A stretch of DNA of 64,000 nt from the NCBI GenBank assembly GCA_016584495.1, contig WAID01000007.1:310001-374000 (forward strand), given 5' to 3'. Positions 34,789 through 47,306 of this stretch are shown piece after piece. Numbering within the stretch: position 1 is the first letter of the stretch; each line of letters begins with the position of its first letter. A program made the position numbers and the translations under genes. Below the pieces are notes generated by a model. The model was given only the letters and a program-made list of their open reading frames with translations. It searched no databases and had not been told where the DNA came from. Source of the stretch: Celoporthe dispersa (Eukaryota; Ascomycota; Sordariomycetes; Diaporthales; Cryphonectriaceae).

Positions 34789-35540
34789 TCACGCCTTCTT
34801 GGCCTCAGCCAGCTTCTTTGCTTTCCGTTCCTCCTCCTCTAGGTGCTCTCTCCTGTAGTGTTCGACGAGGTGGTCTAGGTTCACGTAGTGACCCGCAGGG
34901 ACATTGTGCGGGCTGCCCGCGTTGATGAGTCTGTTCAGAGATGTCAGCTACCATGGCCCACAAGAGCAGGCAGGACCATACGCGTCCAGTACAGGAAGAG
35001 GTATTCTTTTTTTCCCGGTAAGTAGAGGGGATGAGGGGAAGGCAATTGTCACAACGTACTCGGGCGTCCTTAGATCAAACGCTTTTGACTTCTCGACCGT
35101 GTTGAACAAGTGCCTGTCGGCTGCCGCCTGCTCCTTGAGATCCGTACGCATGGTATTCCGCTGCTCCCAGGTTTGCTGAGATTGTGCCCGGTAGCTGTCG
35201 ACCCACTGGGACAGCTTAGATGTCTCGCCTTCCTCGCCCGGCCGCGAGATGGAGTAGGTGAACATGGAGAGGCCTAGGGCGCCGAGGCCAAAGTACAGTC
35301 CCAACTACACGAGGATCACTGTCAGCTTCGACTCCGCGGGACCCACTGAAGAATAGAGCACGGGTTCTATGGGGGAGACGTCGGTGCACGTACTCCAGGC
35401 GACTCCTCGACTTGAGGGGCATGATGATGGTCGTGATGGCCGTGGTCGGATGCGTAGGACCGCGCGGCGGGTCGGAGTGCGTGTGCTGTGGGTCGGGTCC
35501 TTCGAGCGACATAGGTCGCTCTCTGTCGGGCTGCCAGCAT
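34789..35540 (-). CDS. Mitochondrial complex I accessory subunit (17.8 kDa type)
   Basis: Minus-strand exons 35540-35394, 35304-35060 and 34930-34789; introns of 89 and 129 nt. The product is 177 residues. The N terminus (MLAARQRATYVARRTRPTA, then ARSYASDHGHHDHHH) is Arg-rich and lacks acidic residues, as in a mitochondrial presequence. A short hydrophobic segment (LGLYFGLGALGLSMFTYSISRPG) could cross the inner membrane once. The body is hydrophilic and helical (QTWEQRNTMRTDLKEQAAADRHLF), ending in NVPAGHYVNLDHLVEHYRRE and a Lys/Glu tail. This layout matches the fungal NADH:ubiquinone oxidoreductase 17.8 kDa subunit described in Neurospora. The start at MLAARQ was preferred to a Met 35 codons upstream because it exposes the targeting signal at the N terminus. 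Confidence 0.75.
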
Positions 35541-36175
35541 CTTGACTCTGTCGTTGGCGGTGTCAATTGGCCGGTGATCCTTCTCTGAGGTGGCTGCAGC
35601 CCTGGAGGAGTGACGATGCTGGTTCTGAAGCTCTCGGCGGTTCACAGGCTTAGTCAGCGGGGTTGGGTCAATCTAGAAGGGGGCCCTAAGCTGTCGAATC
35701 AGGTGTCGCCCTTGGTCAGCGAAGCTGCCTGGGCCGGCACTGGCAGGTGCCAGCCTCTATAGCCCTAACCCTGGTTTGGCTCTCTGGCTCTGTATGCACA
35801 GGTGGCCTCAAGGCCAGTTAGTGCCTTATGTAGAGGCTAGAGATTATGAACGGCCGCGAGGCCAAGTCGGCCAGAATGATGATACCTGTCTTTTCTTTGA
35901 GATTCTACGGGTTGAGTCACTCAAGAAATGGATACGTGGCTGCTCCCTAAGGCGTTATCTATTTCAATGCTTCGATCTAACATCTGAGCTTGGGGAAGAA
36001 CCAGCTCATCTGCACGGTTGAAGTTTAATACTTTCTTGCACAACGTCGATTTGCGTGCGTCTTCACTTTGCGAGCACATCCACCACGTCACCTTCTCGGC
36101 CGAGATTTCCTCCCCTTTTGATCGAATATCTGGGATTAGAATCGTCAAGACGCCCACCCAGTCTAAATCAGCAAG
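35541..36175. other. Bidirectional promoter region with telobox-like CCCTAACCCT
   Basis: 635 bp between divergent starts of the complex I subunit and SIL1. The motif CCCTAACCCT lies at 35763-35772, 223 bp upstream of the complex I subunit ATG. It resembles the site upstream of uS19. Nothing else was recognised. Confidence 0.45.
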
Positions 36176-37473
36176 ATGCGCGGGCCTCGTCTCTTTCCAA
36201 CCCCACCACTGGCTCGTCTCTTGCATTCCTCCTCTTCCTCATATTCGCGCTGCTGGCAGTCAGCGTCTCCGGATCCGACCAGCCAGCTGGAGCTCCAAAA
36301 GACAAGAACCCTGGGAGGGAAGCAGCCGCAGGAAGGGATCAGCTGGCTGAGCAGGAATTGATATGCTCCCCCGAGGATCCTGGGGACTGTTATCCAAGAT
36401 TATTTCAGGCGACCGAGGACTTCCAAGTTATACGGGAGGGGCAAGAAATACCACAGGGACTCCATGTCAGGCTCGATGTCAGCACAGGCAGGAAGGAGGC
36501 CAAGATCAACGACCCCAGCGAGCAGAATCCGGCCTTGGAGGGGCTGCCTGTAGACTCGGCGGTGGTGATGGTGGAGCAGGAAGGGTCTTCATCTGCGGAT
36601 CATGATGCGCAGATTCCCGAGGGGGCGCCTGCCTACGAGCCAGTCGGCAAGATCAAGGCACCCGGGACCGAATCGCAGGCGTTCCATGACTCCTTGACCG
36701 TCCTCAAGACACTTTCTCTGGCTGACCGACCGGTCGACGCAGCCCTGAGCATACTGAAGGATATATCTCACGACATCTACTACGGGCTGAAGATCGCCGA
36801 GGACCCGAAAGCCGTCAAGGAACTGCTGTGCATGATGAGCAGCCAGGATGTGTTCGCCAGAGATGCTGACGACGAGGTGGTCAAGCTGGCTGGAGATGCG
36901 GCATCTATCATCGGGTCGGCGCTACAGAACAACCAGAAAGCTCTCACAGAGGTGGAGGGCTCATGGCCGGACATTAGCAAGGCAACGTGTCCCGGAACAG
37001 ATCGCACGCTCAGCCAGGCGGTCTTCAACATGTTCATCCCACGGGTCCCCGCGAGCGGAGAGGAGACCAGGGCGGAAGGCCACCGGCTCAGCCTCACGAA
37101 GGCCAAGACATCCGCGCTGCGAGGCCTGATCAGGAGCCCGGCCATCCGCGACGAATTCATCGCCAGCGGGGGTATGGCCGAGATCCTACGAGTCCTAATG
37201 CTCGAGAGGCCAGATCTAGTGCCTGCGCAGCAGAAGCTTGCAAACTTGGTGGCCGACAGTTTCCTGGATGAGGGCATGGGGGCGACGCTTGGTGTCTGGC
37301 CCAGGCCCGGTGATATTGACCACGACTGGGACTTCCAGCTCAAGACTCTCGCGAAGCTCCACAGGACGAAGAAGGATCACTGGAGTGCGGAGCTGTGGAA
37401 GAGATTACAGGATCAGAGGCAGGGCATGCGGGCTGCGGGCGGAGAGGGCGAGCCAGAGCATACTGAGCTGTAA
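36176..37473 (+). CDS. SIL1: SIL1-type nucleotide exchange factor for ER Hsp70, 5' end problematic
   Basis: The body, in one frame to 37473, carries SIL1 hallmarks: ELICSPEDPGDCYPRLFQAT, QGLHVRLDVSTGRKEAKIN, NPALEGLPVDSAVVMVE, then an armadillo-like helical region (ILKDISHDIYYGLKIAEDP, DEVVKLAGDAASIIGSAL). SIL1 exchanges nucleotide on BiP/Kar2 in the ER lumen. The protein ends in HTEL, close to the HDEL/KDEL retrieval signal. A hydrophobic signal segment (SSLAFLLFLIFALLAVSVSGS) is in the body frame, but no ATG precedes it in that frame. The only suitably placed ATG (36176) is one frame off. Either one base is missing just after it or two extra bases are present before the signal segment. The corrected length is about 432 residues. 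Confidence 0.85.
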
Positions 37474-40400
37474 AGGGCGGTGCGTGCCTCTGGAGTTAGT
37501 TTATGATACCCCTGCAATAGAAGTGTCTGCGCCGCTGGCGCTCACAAACTTTGGCTACGATCCCGCTTTGGCCGGCGGCTGTTAGTCCTTGTCTCACGGG
37601 CTGCGGCCTGGGGTGGTATTCCAGAAACACAAGCCATCGAGTCTTTTGCCTTTGACCTGACACCTGCTGCTAGAATGATCAGGAATAGTGCGGTGCGCAG
37701 GATACTCAAAATGTACTCACCCGTCCAGCTCGCCCGGCCACCTCCTCTAGAAACTAAAAGCAACCTCTACGAGCCGGGAAGCCCATCACGGTTCGTGCAG
37801 GACGAGGTCAGAGGCTCCCGGCGGTAAAAGCTTCGAGACTGGGCCATTTTTGCTTTTTTTCGGCTTGGACGGTCGACGGCACTGTCTCGTATTGCTGTCG
37901 TTGATACGATTCTGACTCTGAAAACCGCGCCATGAAATCGGTCTAGGGACCTTCTAGCCGCACCTGCACCGCGTCTTTCCTTCGGAGGCTATAGCTTCAT
38001 ATTCTGGATGAGGGTTGGATCACACCAGACCTATCCAAGCCCCCCCTCCCCCCTTTCGTTGCCTGTTTGCAAGAGGCCTCAACAACCAACACTACGTGCA
38101 GTCCTTTTCGCACTACCACTGCCGGATGAATGTCCCTGGCCAGCTTGCACGGGCACGGCATAGATCTATGAGCACTGCAAAGGGGGAGGGGGTGTATGGG
38201 TCCGAAGACCCATGCTCGACCAGAGCTACCAAGATACACCGAGTGCAAGCTCGGCATAGGAACAGGGGGCGGCGTCGCCCTCGTGGACATGCGAGACAGA
38301 TTTCGAGGGGTACTCTGGTGACGGGACCTACAGATCGGTTGAACCGCATGTGGATGAATGTCTCATGGCTTTACAGCTCAGAAAGCCCGCCGCCAAACAA
38401 CGAACGTACCGAGTCCCGGCGGAGACGCACAGCCCTCAATGACAATAGTAAGTACCATAGTATTCTCTTCCCGCGGTCTTGTGGTGTTCGTCCCGAACCG
38501 GAGGCTGGACGGAAATGTCTCCCCAGTCTGGTCAGTTTCGCCACACAGGGTCACACGGGAGGTGTGACTTAAACTCGAGCCTGATGGGAGGCAGATGACC
38601 AGGACGTGCCAGGATAGACACGATCACTATCAACACGCGTCGCTGATCATCGTATGGGAGGGCAGAGAGCTTTGCCGTGTCGGCGACCAACATGCGGCCG
38701 AGATTTCACCTTGTCTCAGCCTAAGGCCGTAGCACACATGCAATGGTAGCTCAGCCTAGCTCCCCCCTCTGCGTCTGGAGCAGCGGGTGAACCGAAGGCG
38801 CGCGTGTCGTACGGCGGCCGTAATAGAGAACAGACAGAGGAAGAAGAATCGTCGTCAGAGGGGGGGAAGCCACCCGGGGAACCATTGGCAGCCTCTGGTG
38901 GCACAGGTCGTAGAGGACATCTGCGTTTCGGACAATATTTCCAGGGGAGAGACCTCAGCCAGACGTTAGACCCCTTCTGCCACCGGGGGCGGGAAGGGGG
39001 CTTATTTGCTCAAGGGACCTGATGTTTTCTGTACATGCTGTGAGCCTCCCCCATCTCCTTCACGAGATTCGATCGAGGAATGACCTCGGGCGTGTGTCAG
39101 CAACTGATCAGACGGAACGTGGCAGAGTCAGCTCGGAGACCGCAGCCAGTGCTCGGCCAGACTCTCAAGAGCAACAAGAAGTCAACGAGTGCTCACGCAG
39201 GCGGGGAGGGGGGGCAGGGGAGCCATGTTGCCATGTGGCTCCAGATGTGCGTCAACAGCTGACGGCGATCATGACCAAAGGCAGTGAGTGAGTGCGTACG
39301 AAGCCTGTGTGGCTTGACAATACGGTGCATTGTCAATGCAAATAAATAGTAGGCGGACATGGCAGACAAGGGCCAACATTGGACTGCATAGTACGTATAC
39401 GTACGTCCTTGTTAGTTCGAGGCATGTTCGGATCCGCTGAGATTTTTATTTTATATTATTTTTTTGCTTCTCCCTCTCTTATGCTGGCTGGCGACATGTA
39501 CCGTGTGCGTGCAAAAGATGGGGGGGAGGGCGGGTCTGTGACTGGTTCACTGCACTGCAGGTCGACCCTGCATCGTAGCGCAGCATAGCACAGCATAGCA
39601 CAGCACAGCACAGCACAGCACAGTGCAACGCAGCGTCGGGAAGGCACAGTCTCGCAGGCACCCTAGGTCACAATTCCACGTGGTGTGACGCTCGGCGCCA
39701 ACGATCCTGGTAGGCTTGGTCGTGGCTGCTGCTTTGTACGGAGTATATACCATAATTATGTAAATGGCACCGCACGGAACACGCATAGCCAAGTACTGTA
39801 GCAGATGTAGAGATGAATGAGCGCCAGACCCTTGGCGGGTCCGAGACGAATGAGAAAGCGCGCGGGGGACAGGGACAATGGTCCCATTCTCAATTCAACG
39901 GCGCAGCTTGCCTCGCCGACCTCGAGAAAGAAAAGAAAAAACCAACCACCACCCCGGACGTGGATGGAACTGACCAGTCTATCGAAGCTTTTGGATGGAG
40001 TAGGCAGGGGAGGGGCGCCGCTGGACATCCGAGCGGCTGCAGGCGCTGGCTGATGAGCAGTCACACCAGATTCGGTGTTACGAAGCTGAACGCAGCAGCG
40101 GGTCCCCTTCCCCAGAGTTCGTCACAGAGAGAGGAAGGGGAGGGGGGGGACTCTGGGCCCGGCAGCTGCTTCTGACAGATAATTTGTCACTTAGGAAGAG
40201 CAGGTGATGAAAAAAGTGTCAGACAGGAAAGGAGAAGGAAGAGAGAGACCCGAAGAAAAAAAAAAAAGAAGGGGGGGGGAGACGCTGCTAAAGCCACAAC
40301 GACCACAGATTTAGCCAACGGGGAATAGGAGGGAGAAAAGAGCCATGAGTATACCAGCCAATGTTTTACTCGATCGCGGTGACAGCACGGGAGGCATCGA

Positions 40401-43400
40401 TCGGGTGCAACCAAAAGGCCAAAAGGCCGTACAGCGGTATGAGTAAGCTGAGCGGGAGTAGAGGCATTGCGATCCTGCCAGGTCGTCGTGTTAACGATCT
40501 GGTGGTACGGTAGGACAAGTAAGAGATGGGCGGAGGTGCTGAGCGCGCACGCGAGCCAGGCTCCTGTCAACTCGTCGGCAGAGTGTCGTGCCACGCATCT
40601 CGCCGAGGACGGGAGAGCCCTTTTTCGCTTGTCCTGTGGTCGGTTGCCTGCGACTGTGGCAAGAGGCGAGGAAGCTCGCTCCCTCCAGACACAAGAAGGG
40701 GCCGCCCGATGTACAAAACTTACATATCCTCTTACAGCCGGCCGGCCGGCCTGCCTGGCTGCCTGGCTGGATGGATGATCCAGGAGCTCTCTTCGTGAGG
40801 TCGCCGGGTTTGGGCGCTGGAGTCGTCTGTCGGGAGGAGGTTACGGTAGTACAGATCCCAGAACGTCGTCGTCCCGAGGCCAACGCCCCGGCACTTCTTC
40901 TGATCATGGGCGCCAGTGACTGCGATACACACTTTCACATACACACACGCACACCGCACACACACCTGCTATACACCTGTCAGCTCCTAACGGTTGGTAC
41001 CGCGGCCCCGAAGGATTCGAAGGCAGGGGGAGGGTTTCAGTTGGCACCGCAGGGCACGGCATCCTGCCACCTGGCGTGCCGGGTAATGGCAGAGCTGATC
41101 TGACTCGGTGCCGCAAGGGGCGATGGCGTGGTGGCCCGGAAGAGGAAATGATCCCAGATCCTCCTCGGCGAAATTTTAGACGGAACCAGGCATATGTTCC
41201 TTGTCGGAGGACTGACACCGATTGGCGAGCCCGGACGGGGACAAGAGAAGAAGAGAGGATTTCGCTCGGGCTCAGTCCGACTGGAAGCACACCTGCGAAT
41301 AATAAAGTCACCTTGGCTCTCTGCCTGGCCACACAGCTCTCGCCTGCCCGTCGCCAGCGTACGGACGTACACTGGACATAGTATCTCCCTCTCCAGGTCC
41401 CAAATCTCACACAAGGTGATTAGCTGTTTGTGAGCGAGCTGAAGCGGCAGCATGGATCTTGTCAATTCTGTTGGGGGCTCGCAGCTCCCTTGCCTCATGC
41501 ACGCTTGGTATGTCAAGTGGGCATTCAGTGCCTCCAGAGTGCTTGTTTGGCCTGCCATCTTTCCACTGTATGCACTACATAGTGGGTACGGCAGGCTAAG
41601 CCATGTGCACACTATGTACCATAGTAGGCAGACAAGCCGGGGGGGGGAGGGAGGGGGATGACAGCAGGCTGCAGGTGGCCATCATGGTCGCAGGGGCCCA
41701 TCTGCGGTATTCCCACGTTTGGTGGTATGAGATCTCCCCGGGGTGAAGTTTGGGGGAGGGCCTTTTGGTGGTAAGTCACCATCCTGCGAGATGTTACACA
41801 GCTCAAGAGAGGGCTGGGCGATTACTGTGTACCGTAGCACCCGTACTAAGCACGTACATAGTAGCCTGACGCGAGCTGACGGGTTAATCTGGCCAGCCAA
41901 TATGGATCGATGAGAGGTGGGTGACGGGCGATGGAAGACAAGCCCTGAACTCACAGAGAGATCCGAGGCGCCCCCATAGTGACAAGCCTGTAGCACCACT
42001 TGCTATGTACTACCGGTGCTATGAACGACTATCGCCTCCTAACCCCTGAGGATATACTCGTACTGGACGTAAATCCGCGTCCCCCCCCCAAACCGATAAC
42101 GCTGCAAAGTACTGATCGAGACGCTGGAACAAGCAACGACCTACCCTATCAGGCAGGTCTAATAAACGAAAAAGAAAGACAGAAGAAGAAGAAAAAGGTC
42201 GATCGATGCTTGTTATCGATATACCCCAGAGTTCATCTAGTGTGCTGCCGCCCCTGTTCGCCAGTAATCCTGTCTCAATCTTGGGCTTCCAGCTCGGCCT
42301 CTTTGTGGGGTGGAGGTACGTACGTGGACGGTTCCCTTTCCGGAGAGCCAAGACTAGTAGCGGAGAAAAAGGAGATGAGGACGATGAGGGACAGGCAAAA
42401 ATGCTCCGAGCCTCGGTGTTTGTGTTGATTTGGTAGGACGAGGGATGATAAAAAATCGGTCAGCCTAAGCTGGCTACATGAATCTTTTTCGACGGATGCG
42501 TAAAGTACCTACTCGTGCCGAGGCGGAAGGAAGGTCGGCTTGCAGAAAACACACAGACCGAAACAAAACCGGGAACTAGAAGGGAGAAGAGGGAACAAGA
42601 AAAAAAAAAAGAAGAAAAAAAAGGTCGAACCACACCCCCCCCCCTTCCCAACCCCGACCCCCCCTCCCGTCCGCTAGACCTTCCCAGGCCCAGACACGAG
42701 GTGAAATTCTGCCCGCGCTCCATACTGCACGGTACGTAAGCGTGAGTAAGCTGGCGGGCTCTTTTGGACTTGTGCCTTCCCACAAGGGCAGTTCGGCTGG
42801 CCCATCAGATGGGACCGGCATACAAGATGCGACGCACACACTTTGAAGAGCCACCTGCCACCCCCCCCTCCTCATTCCCTTCGCACTTTCCCTGGTGGCG
42901 TGCCTGGCACGACAGGTTCTTGATCCTGACCTGGGGGTGGGGCCTAGCACCCAAGAGGCTCGTGGGATGGGGGTTGCATGGCTGGAGCATGGGCCAGATG
43001 GGCAAATCAGATCAGAGGTGAGATGTGATTTGAGTTCAGTTCGTAAGGGCCGGCGCGACGTTGGCATGCGACATGCTCGTGGCGTGCCACGGGCCCTGCG
43101 GGCTAAAATGGCCACTAACACACACTTGTCATGCCGTGTCAGGGCGAGCTAAGGCAAAGCATCTCGACTGCCTCATGCGCCTCTGAGGGCCCATCACCCA
43201 CACCCCCCCAAGGCGACAGCTAGCCACACGTGCCGTAGGCCAGGATGAGGAGAAGAAGAAGAAGGAGAAGAACCATTTGATCACATAGCCAGCCAACAGT
43301 CAAGAGGGTGCACACAAGACACCTGATCTGGCCTGGGCCGTCTCGAGATCGTAGTGTACATGACCTACCAGGAAGTAGTGCGACTATGCTAGAAGTGTAC

Positions 43401-45644
43401 ATAGTATCATCAGGAGGGATCACCGACTCCTGCCCTTGGTGACCTGCCCCGTCTGCGGTAACGTGCACTGCGGAGTACCGTACTGAGTCCGTAGAATGTG
43501 TCCCCCTCCCCCCTCCCCCCCTGTACGCACTCGGCGGCATGCCTACTATGCTTAGCCTGTGCCCTTGCAGATCTTATCCCTGAAGGGACTAGTCTGCTGA
43601 GAGGCATCTCTCGTCGCTGACGCACGAGCACCGTGAGAGGAGAGGAAAAAGGAAAAATAAGAATGGTGGGTAGTTTCGAGGGGTGGCGGGTGGGGGCTCC
43701 AGCCAGAGAACAGGCCTCCTAGGAAATGCTATGGTAGCAAGAGGACGGCAGGAGGTCGAGGAGGGTGAAAAAGGCACAAAGAAGAAAGGAGAGAAAACAG
43801 AAGGGGCGAGGGACGGAGGGAGAAGAATGTGCTACATAGAACGTACTATGAACATAGCACGATCGTTATAGGAGTTGGTCCCAGCCAGCAGCTACAGAGT
43901 ACAATGGAGTCGCGGGTGTGTGTGTGTGTGTGCTGCAACTCTCCCAAGGGTGCTTGCATGATCCTCCCCTCTCTTCTCTCTCCCCCCCCTCCTACCCTGC
44001 AGACCCTACCTGGTGATCCCCTGAACCCAGAAGGGCGCAAGGTCCTGGCTTGTACAGGGCCCGCCTCGCCGGCAGCGACGCTGAGCTCGAGTGCCCCCTC
44101 AACCCCTCAGGCCTTGTCTGGCCTTCCCCTTCTGGGTCGCAACAGCCCTGGGCCCGCTGAGGGCACGACGGAGCGGGTAGCGAGCCCGTGTGCGACACAT
44201 GGGGAGTGGACCTGAGAGTGGTCCCGGCCCGTCCATCGATGTACCCAGGTACCGGGGCAGCCTACGCCCTGTGCGCGTCCTCAGATGTACCGCGGTCCTC
44301 GAGGGAAGTTACTGCCCACGGCCGCAGTACCTACATGCTAGTAAAAGTACTAGTATGCCAGTGCCATACCCGTGGTGCCACTGCCATAGTACATGGTACC
44401 TACAGAGCACGCTGCGTCTGGTAGAGCTCCTCCCGCCACCCTTTCTCGCTCGCTAACAGACCGTACTTCATAGTAGCACTGGTAAAAAAAGCTGACCACA
44501 TGGGTCTCCTCCCCACCCCCTGGGGCCTCTTCCTGGTGCCACCCACCCATCCCATCCACCAGACCAACTCAACTACAGTTACTAGTAAACCCGCGTGCTG
44601 GGGCGCACTGGCACTGGCCATAGTGCTGTCTGTCGGCTTGTGCGCTGAGCGGGTATCCCTACAGGTCGAGAGTGTCCTGGACTTGATCCTCATCCTCGAC
44701 CCTCGCCTCGCCGCGCCGTCGCCCTCACCCACACGCCCACGTCCGCGCCCCTTCGACTGCTGCTCGCCCTTCCTCCCTGCAGGATCTGCTTCCCCATTGG
44801 TATTCTGTTTCTCCTTCCTCGCCTGTCAGCGCAAGGGCCCCACGATCCCTCCTCCCAGAGAACTCCTCCTTGCAGCGCACCGTCCACCACAGGCACAACC
44901 GCAGCAGGAAAGTGTCCCCAGTTCTCTCGAGCCAGAGCCCCAAGGTGTCCCCATCTCGCCGCCCCTGCAGTTTCTCTCGTCAACCTAACCTGACTGTTGC
45001 GGGGGTCCGTTGACGCCTTGTCCCTTGCCTTGTGCCCTCCCAAGGATCAGGACTCGAATCTTCACCTCTTCATCCTCTTCCTCTCTACCTTCACCTTCCT
45101 CCCTCCTCCTCCTCCTCCTCCATCCCAGCCTCTCGCTCGACATCGCGCCTCCGAGAATCGACCTGACCTGGCCATCCCGGGTCACGAACCGCACGGCTCC
45201 AGAAGCATCACACCCTGCGCATTCGTCTCGCAACCACAATTCCCTCGGGTACCACCACCTCTCAGACTTTGGATATAGACCTTCCCACACCCGGTCGCAA
45301 CCAGCTGAGACCCTCTTACATTCTCTTGCGAGAGACCGACGTTCGATCGCACATTCTACGGCTTGCCTGTCAGCTCTTGAAGATACCACTCGCGCACTCG
45401 TTATTTCTCACCCAAAACTCAATTCCTTGACGGACTGCCTCTCCACACTCTCGCTCCTCTCTCCCGAGAGGAAAGCCGCTCCTTTAAACCAGTTTTCAAT
45501 ACTGGGTTCGACAGACGACTGGCATATGTGATTTGCTTGCGTATATACCACACCTGCTTGCACCACCAGGCCCTCCTCCAGTCGCATCCACCTTGGGGTC
45601 CCGCATAGTCCTCATCTGATCCAATCCGTTTCAACAAAAGCACA
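37474..45644. other. 8.2 kb region without a credible gene
   Basis: Many short frames occur, but none has domain-like sequence, consistent codon use or plausible splice structure. It holds a pentanucleotide repeat (39,580-39,622), homopolymer tracts (A near 40,256-40,267, A near 42,600-42,612), (CA)n and (GT)n stretches (40,935-40,965; 43,913-43,931), and several GTAC-cored inverted motifs. The right end (about 45,000-45,640) is a pyrimidine-rich leader of the bHLH gene. It could contain long non-coding transcripts; the sequence alone does not show it. Confidence 0.5.
39580..39622. repeat. Pentanucleotide repeat (AGCAY)n
   Basis: About eight tandem units of AGCAC/AGCAT in the gene-free region, ending in imperfect units. 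Confidence 0.85.
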
Positions 45645-47306
45645 ATGGCTACCGAACATGCCCGCCCAGCCTCGCAGAAGTTTCCTGCAGGTCTGGCCGG
45701 CGTCCTCAACCCCTCCGACGACAATAGAGACTCGGCCTACTACTCGAGCACGGACGCATCTAGCAAGCGTGCGTTGGACCCTTCTTCCATTCGCCTGCTC
45801 CCACCCGCGCCCCCCTCCCCCCCTCTCTCTCTTCTGAATCACTCGGTCGCCCTTGCTATTACATGCTGACCTGGTCTTCTCATCCCAGACAACTCGGCCG
45901 CCTCCTACAATGCCGTTAGCATCCTCAGTCCCACCAACTCAGGCTTCCACGAATCCAACGGGGACAAGACCCCTTCGCCCGTATCGACCAACCTGCTACC
46001 GCAGCCTCTGGTATCCCCCGTAACCAGCAACATGAGCGTCGCATCCATCGTCTCCCCCACCAGCCCCGCCCGCGCAGACCCTCGGCTTGTCGATCGCACC
46101 TACTCCATCGACTCAAGCGCAGCCCTGAACTGCGACGCAGAACCAATGTCCCGGCGCGAGAGCGTAGACAGCAGGATCAACCAGGAGTTTGGTGGCATGA
46201 GGCTCGGCCCATCGCCTTACGCAAGCGCCAACCACTCCACCACATCCATCCAAAACACCCTACAGCAGCAGCGAAACCCGAGGACGGGCCTCGATGCGCT
46301 GTCCATCCACCGCATCTCCAATGGCTACCAGCCAAGCACCGAGCGTATTCCCCTCGACAACCAGATCAAGGCCATCCGCACCGCTCCTACCATTACCGGA
46401 CCCACGACGGGCACCATTGCGCGTGCCGCAGAGCCCACCAAGGGCCAGGCTTGGGCTTTCCCCGAGGATGAGATGCACAGGCTGCCATCGGGCGCTCATT
46501 CGCTCATAGACTCGAGGAGGAGCAGTGTCGCCGAGTCGTTTGCCAGCAGTCAGTTTACCGCCGAGTCGAGGTTGCCACCTGGGCAGCGCAGGTTGGACGA
46601 GGGTCTGGCTACACCCGACTACCACCGCATGTCGAGTAACTCGGGCGAGTTCCCCGCCGTGCACCATCACTCCCTGCAGCACAGGCAGCTGGGTGACCTG
46701 CAGGCGGAGGAGGCCAACGGCCACGCGGGCGCTCAACCATACAGCAGGACCCCCGAGCTGCGCGTCAGCCACAAGCTGGCAGAGCGGAAGCGAAGGACGG
46801 AGATGAAGGAGCTGTTCGAGCAGCTGAGGGACCTGATGCCCCAGGAGCGTGGGTCTAAGGCGTCCAAGTGGGAGATTCTCACCAAAGGTTAGTCATCCTG
46901 GTCTGCGGACAAGGCTTTGCCGTGATTTTTGCGTCATTTGCTAAAACCTATCCCAGCCATTTCCGAGCACCAGCGCCAGAACGACACGATCAAGTACCTC
47001 CAGCAGCAGCATCATTCAGTCGTCTCCGACATGGAAATGCAGCGCCGCGAGCTGGCTGCTCTGAGGATGGAGAACTCGCAGCTGCGAGGCGACCTCGCGG
47101 CCGTCTCAACGAACCATGCTGCTGCTAACCACAACGCCGCGGCGCCTGCCGCACAATTCCAAGCGAGAGACGCCCAACGGCCAGAGCTTCCACCGCTGCG
47201 GTCCCTCAGCGGTGATATACCGACAGCCCCTGAGTCGATGACAGGCGTACAGTACAGCGAACAGCCGAGAATGAGCGGCTACCGTGCTCCTGAGGCCCGA
47301 TACTAA
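45645..47306 (+). CDS. bHLH transcription factor
   Basis: Exons 45645-45768, 45889-46887 and 46957-47306; introns of 120 and 69 nt, GT-AG. The product is 490 residues. The N-terminal 330 residues are Ser/Pro/Thr-rich and disordered. The bHLH domain (about residues 333-390) has basic region SHKLAERKRRTEMKE, with the Glu and Arg that contact the E-box core, then helix 1 LFEQLRDLMP, a loop, and helix 2 KWEILTKAISEHQRQ, which is split by the second intron. A leucine- and glutamine-rich coiled coil follows (MQRRELAALRMENSQLRGDL), as in bHLH-ZIP proteins. Related Neurospora proteins are labelled HLH factor GlcD-gamma; target genes are unknown. No frameshift was seen. The leader upstream is long and pyrimidine-rich. 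Confidence 0.88.

Noticed and set aside
38015..43121. Several 140-185 codon frames in the gene-free region
   Set aside because: Overlapping in different frames and strands, Arg/Pro/Ser-rich, no domain, no splice logic.
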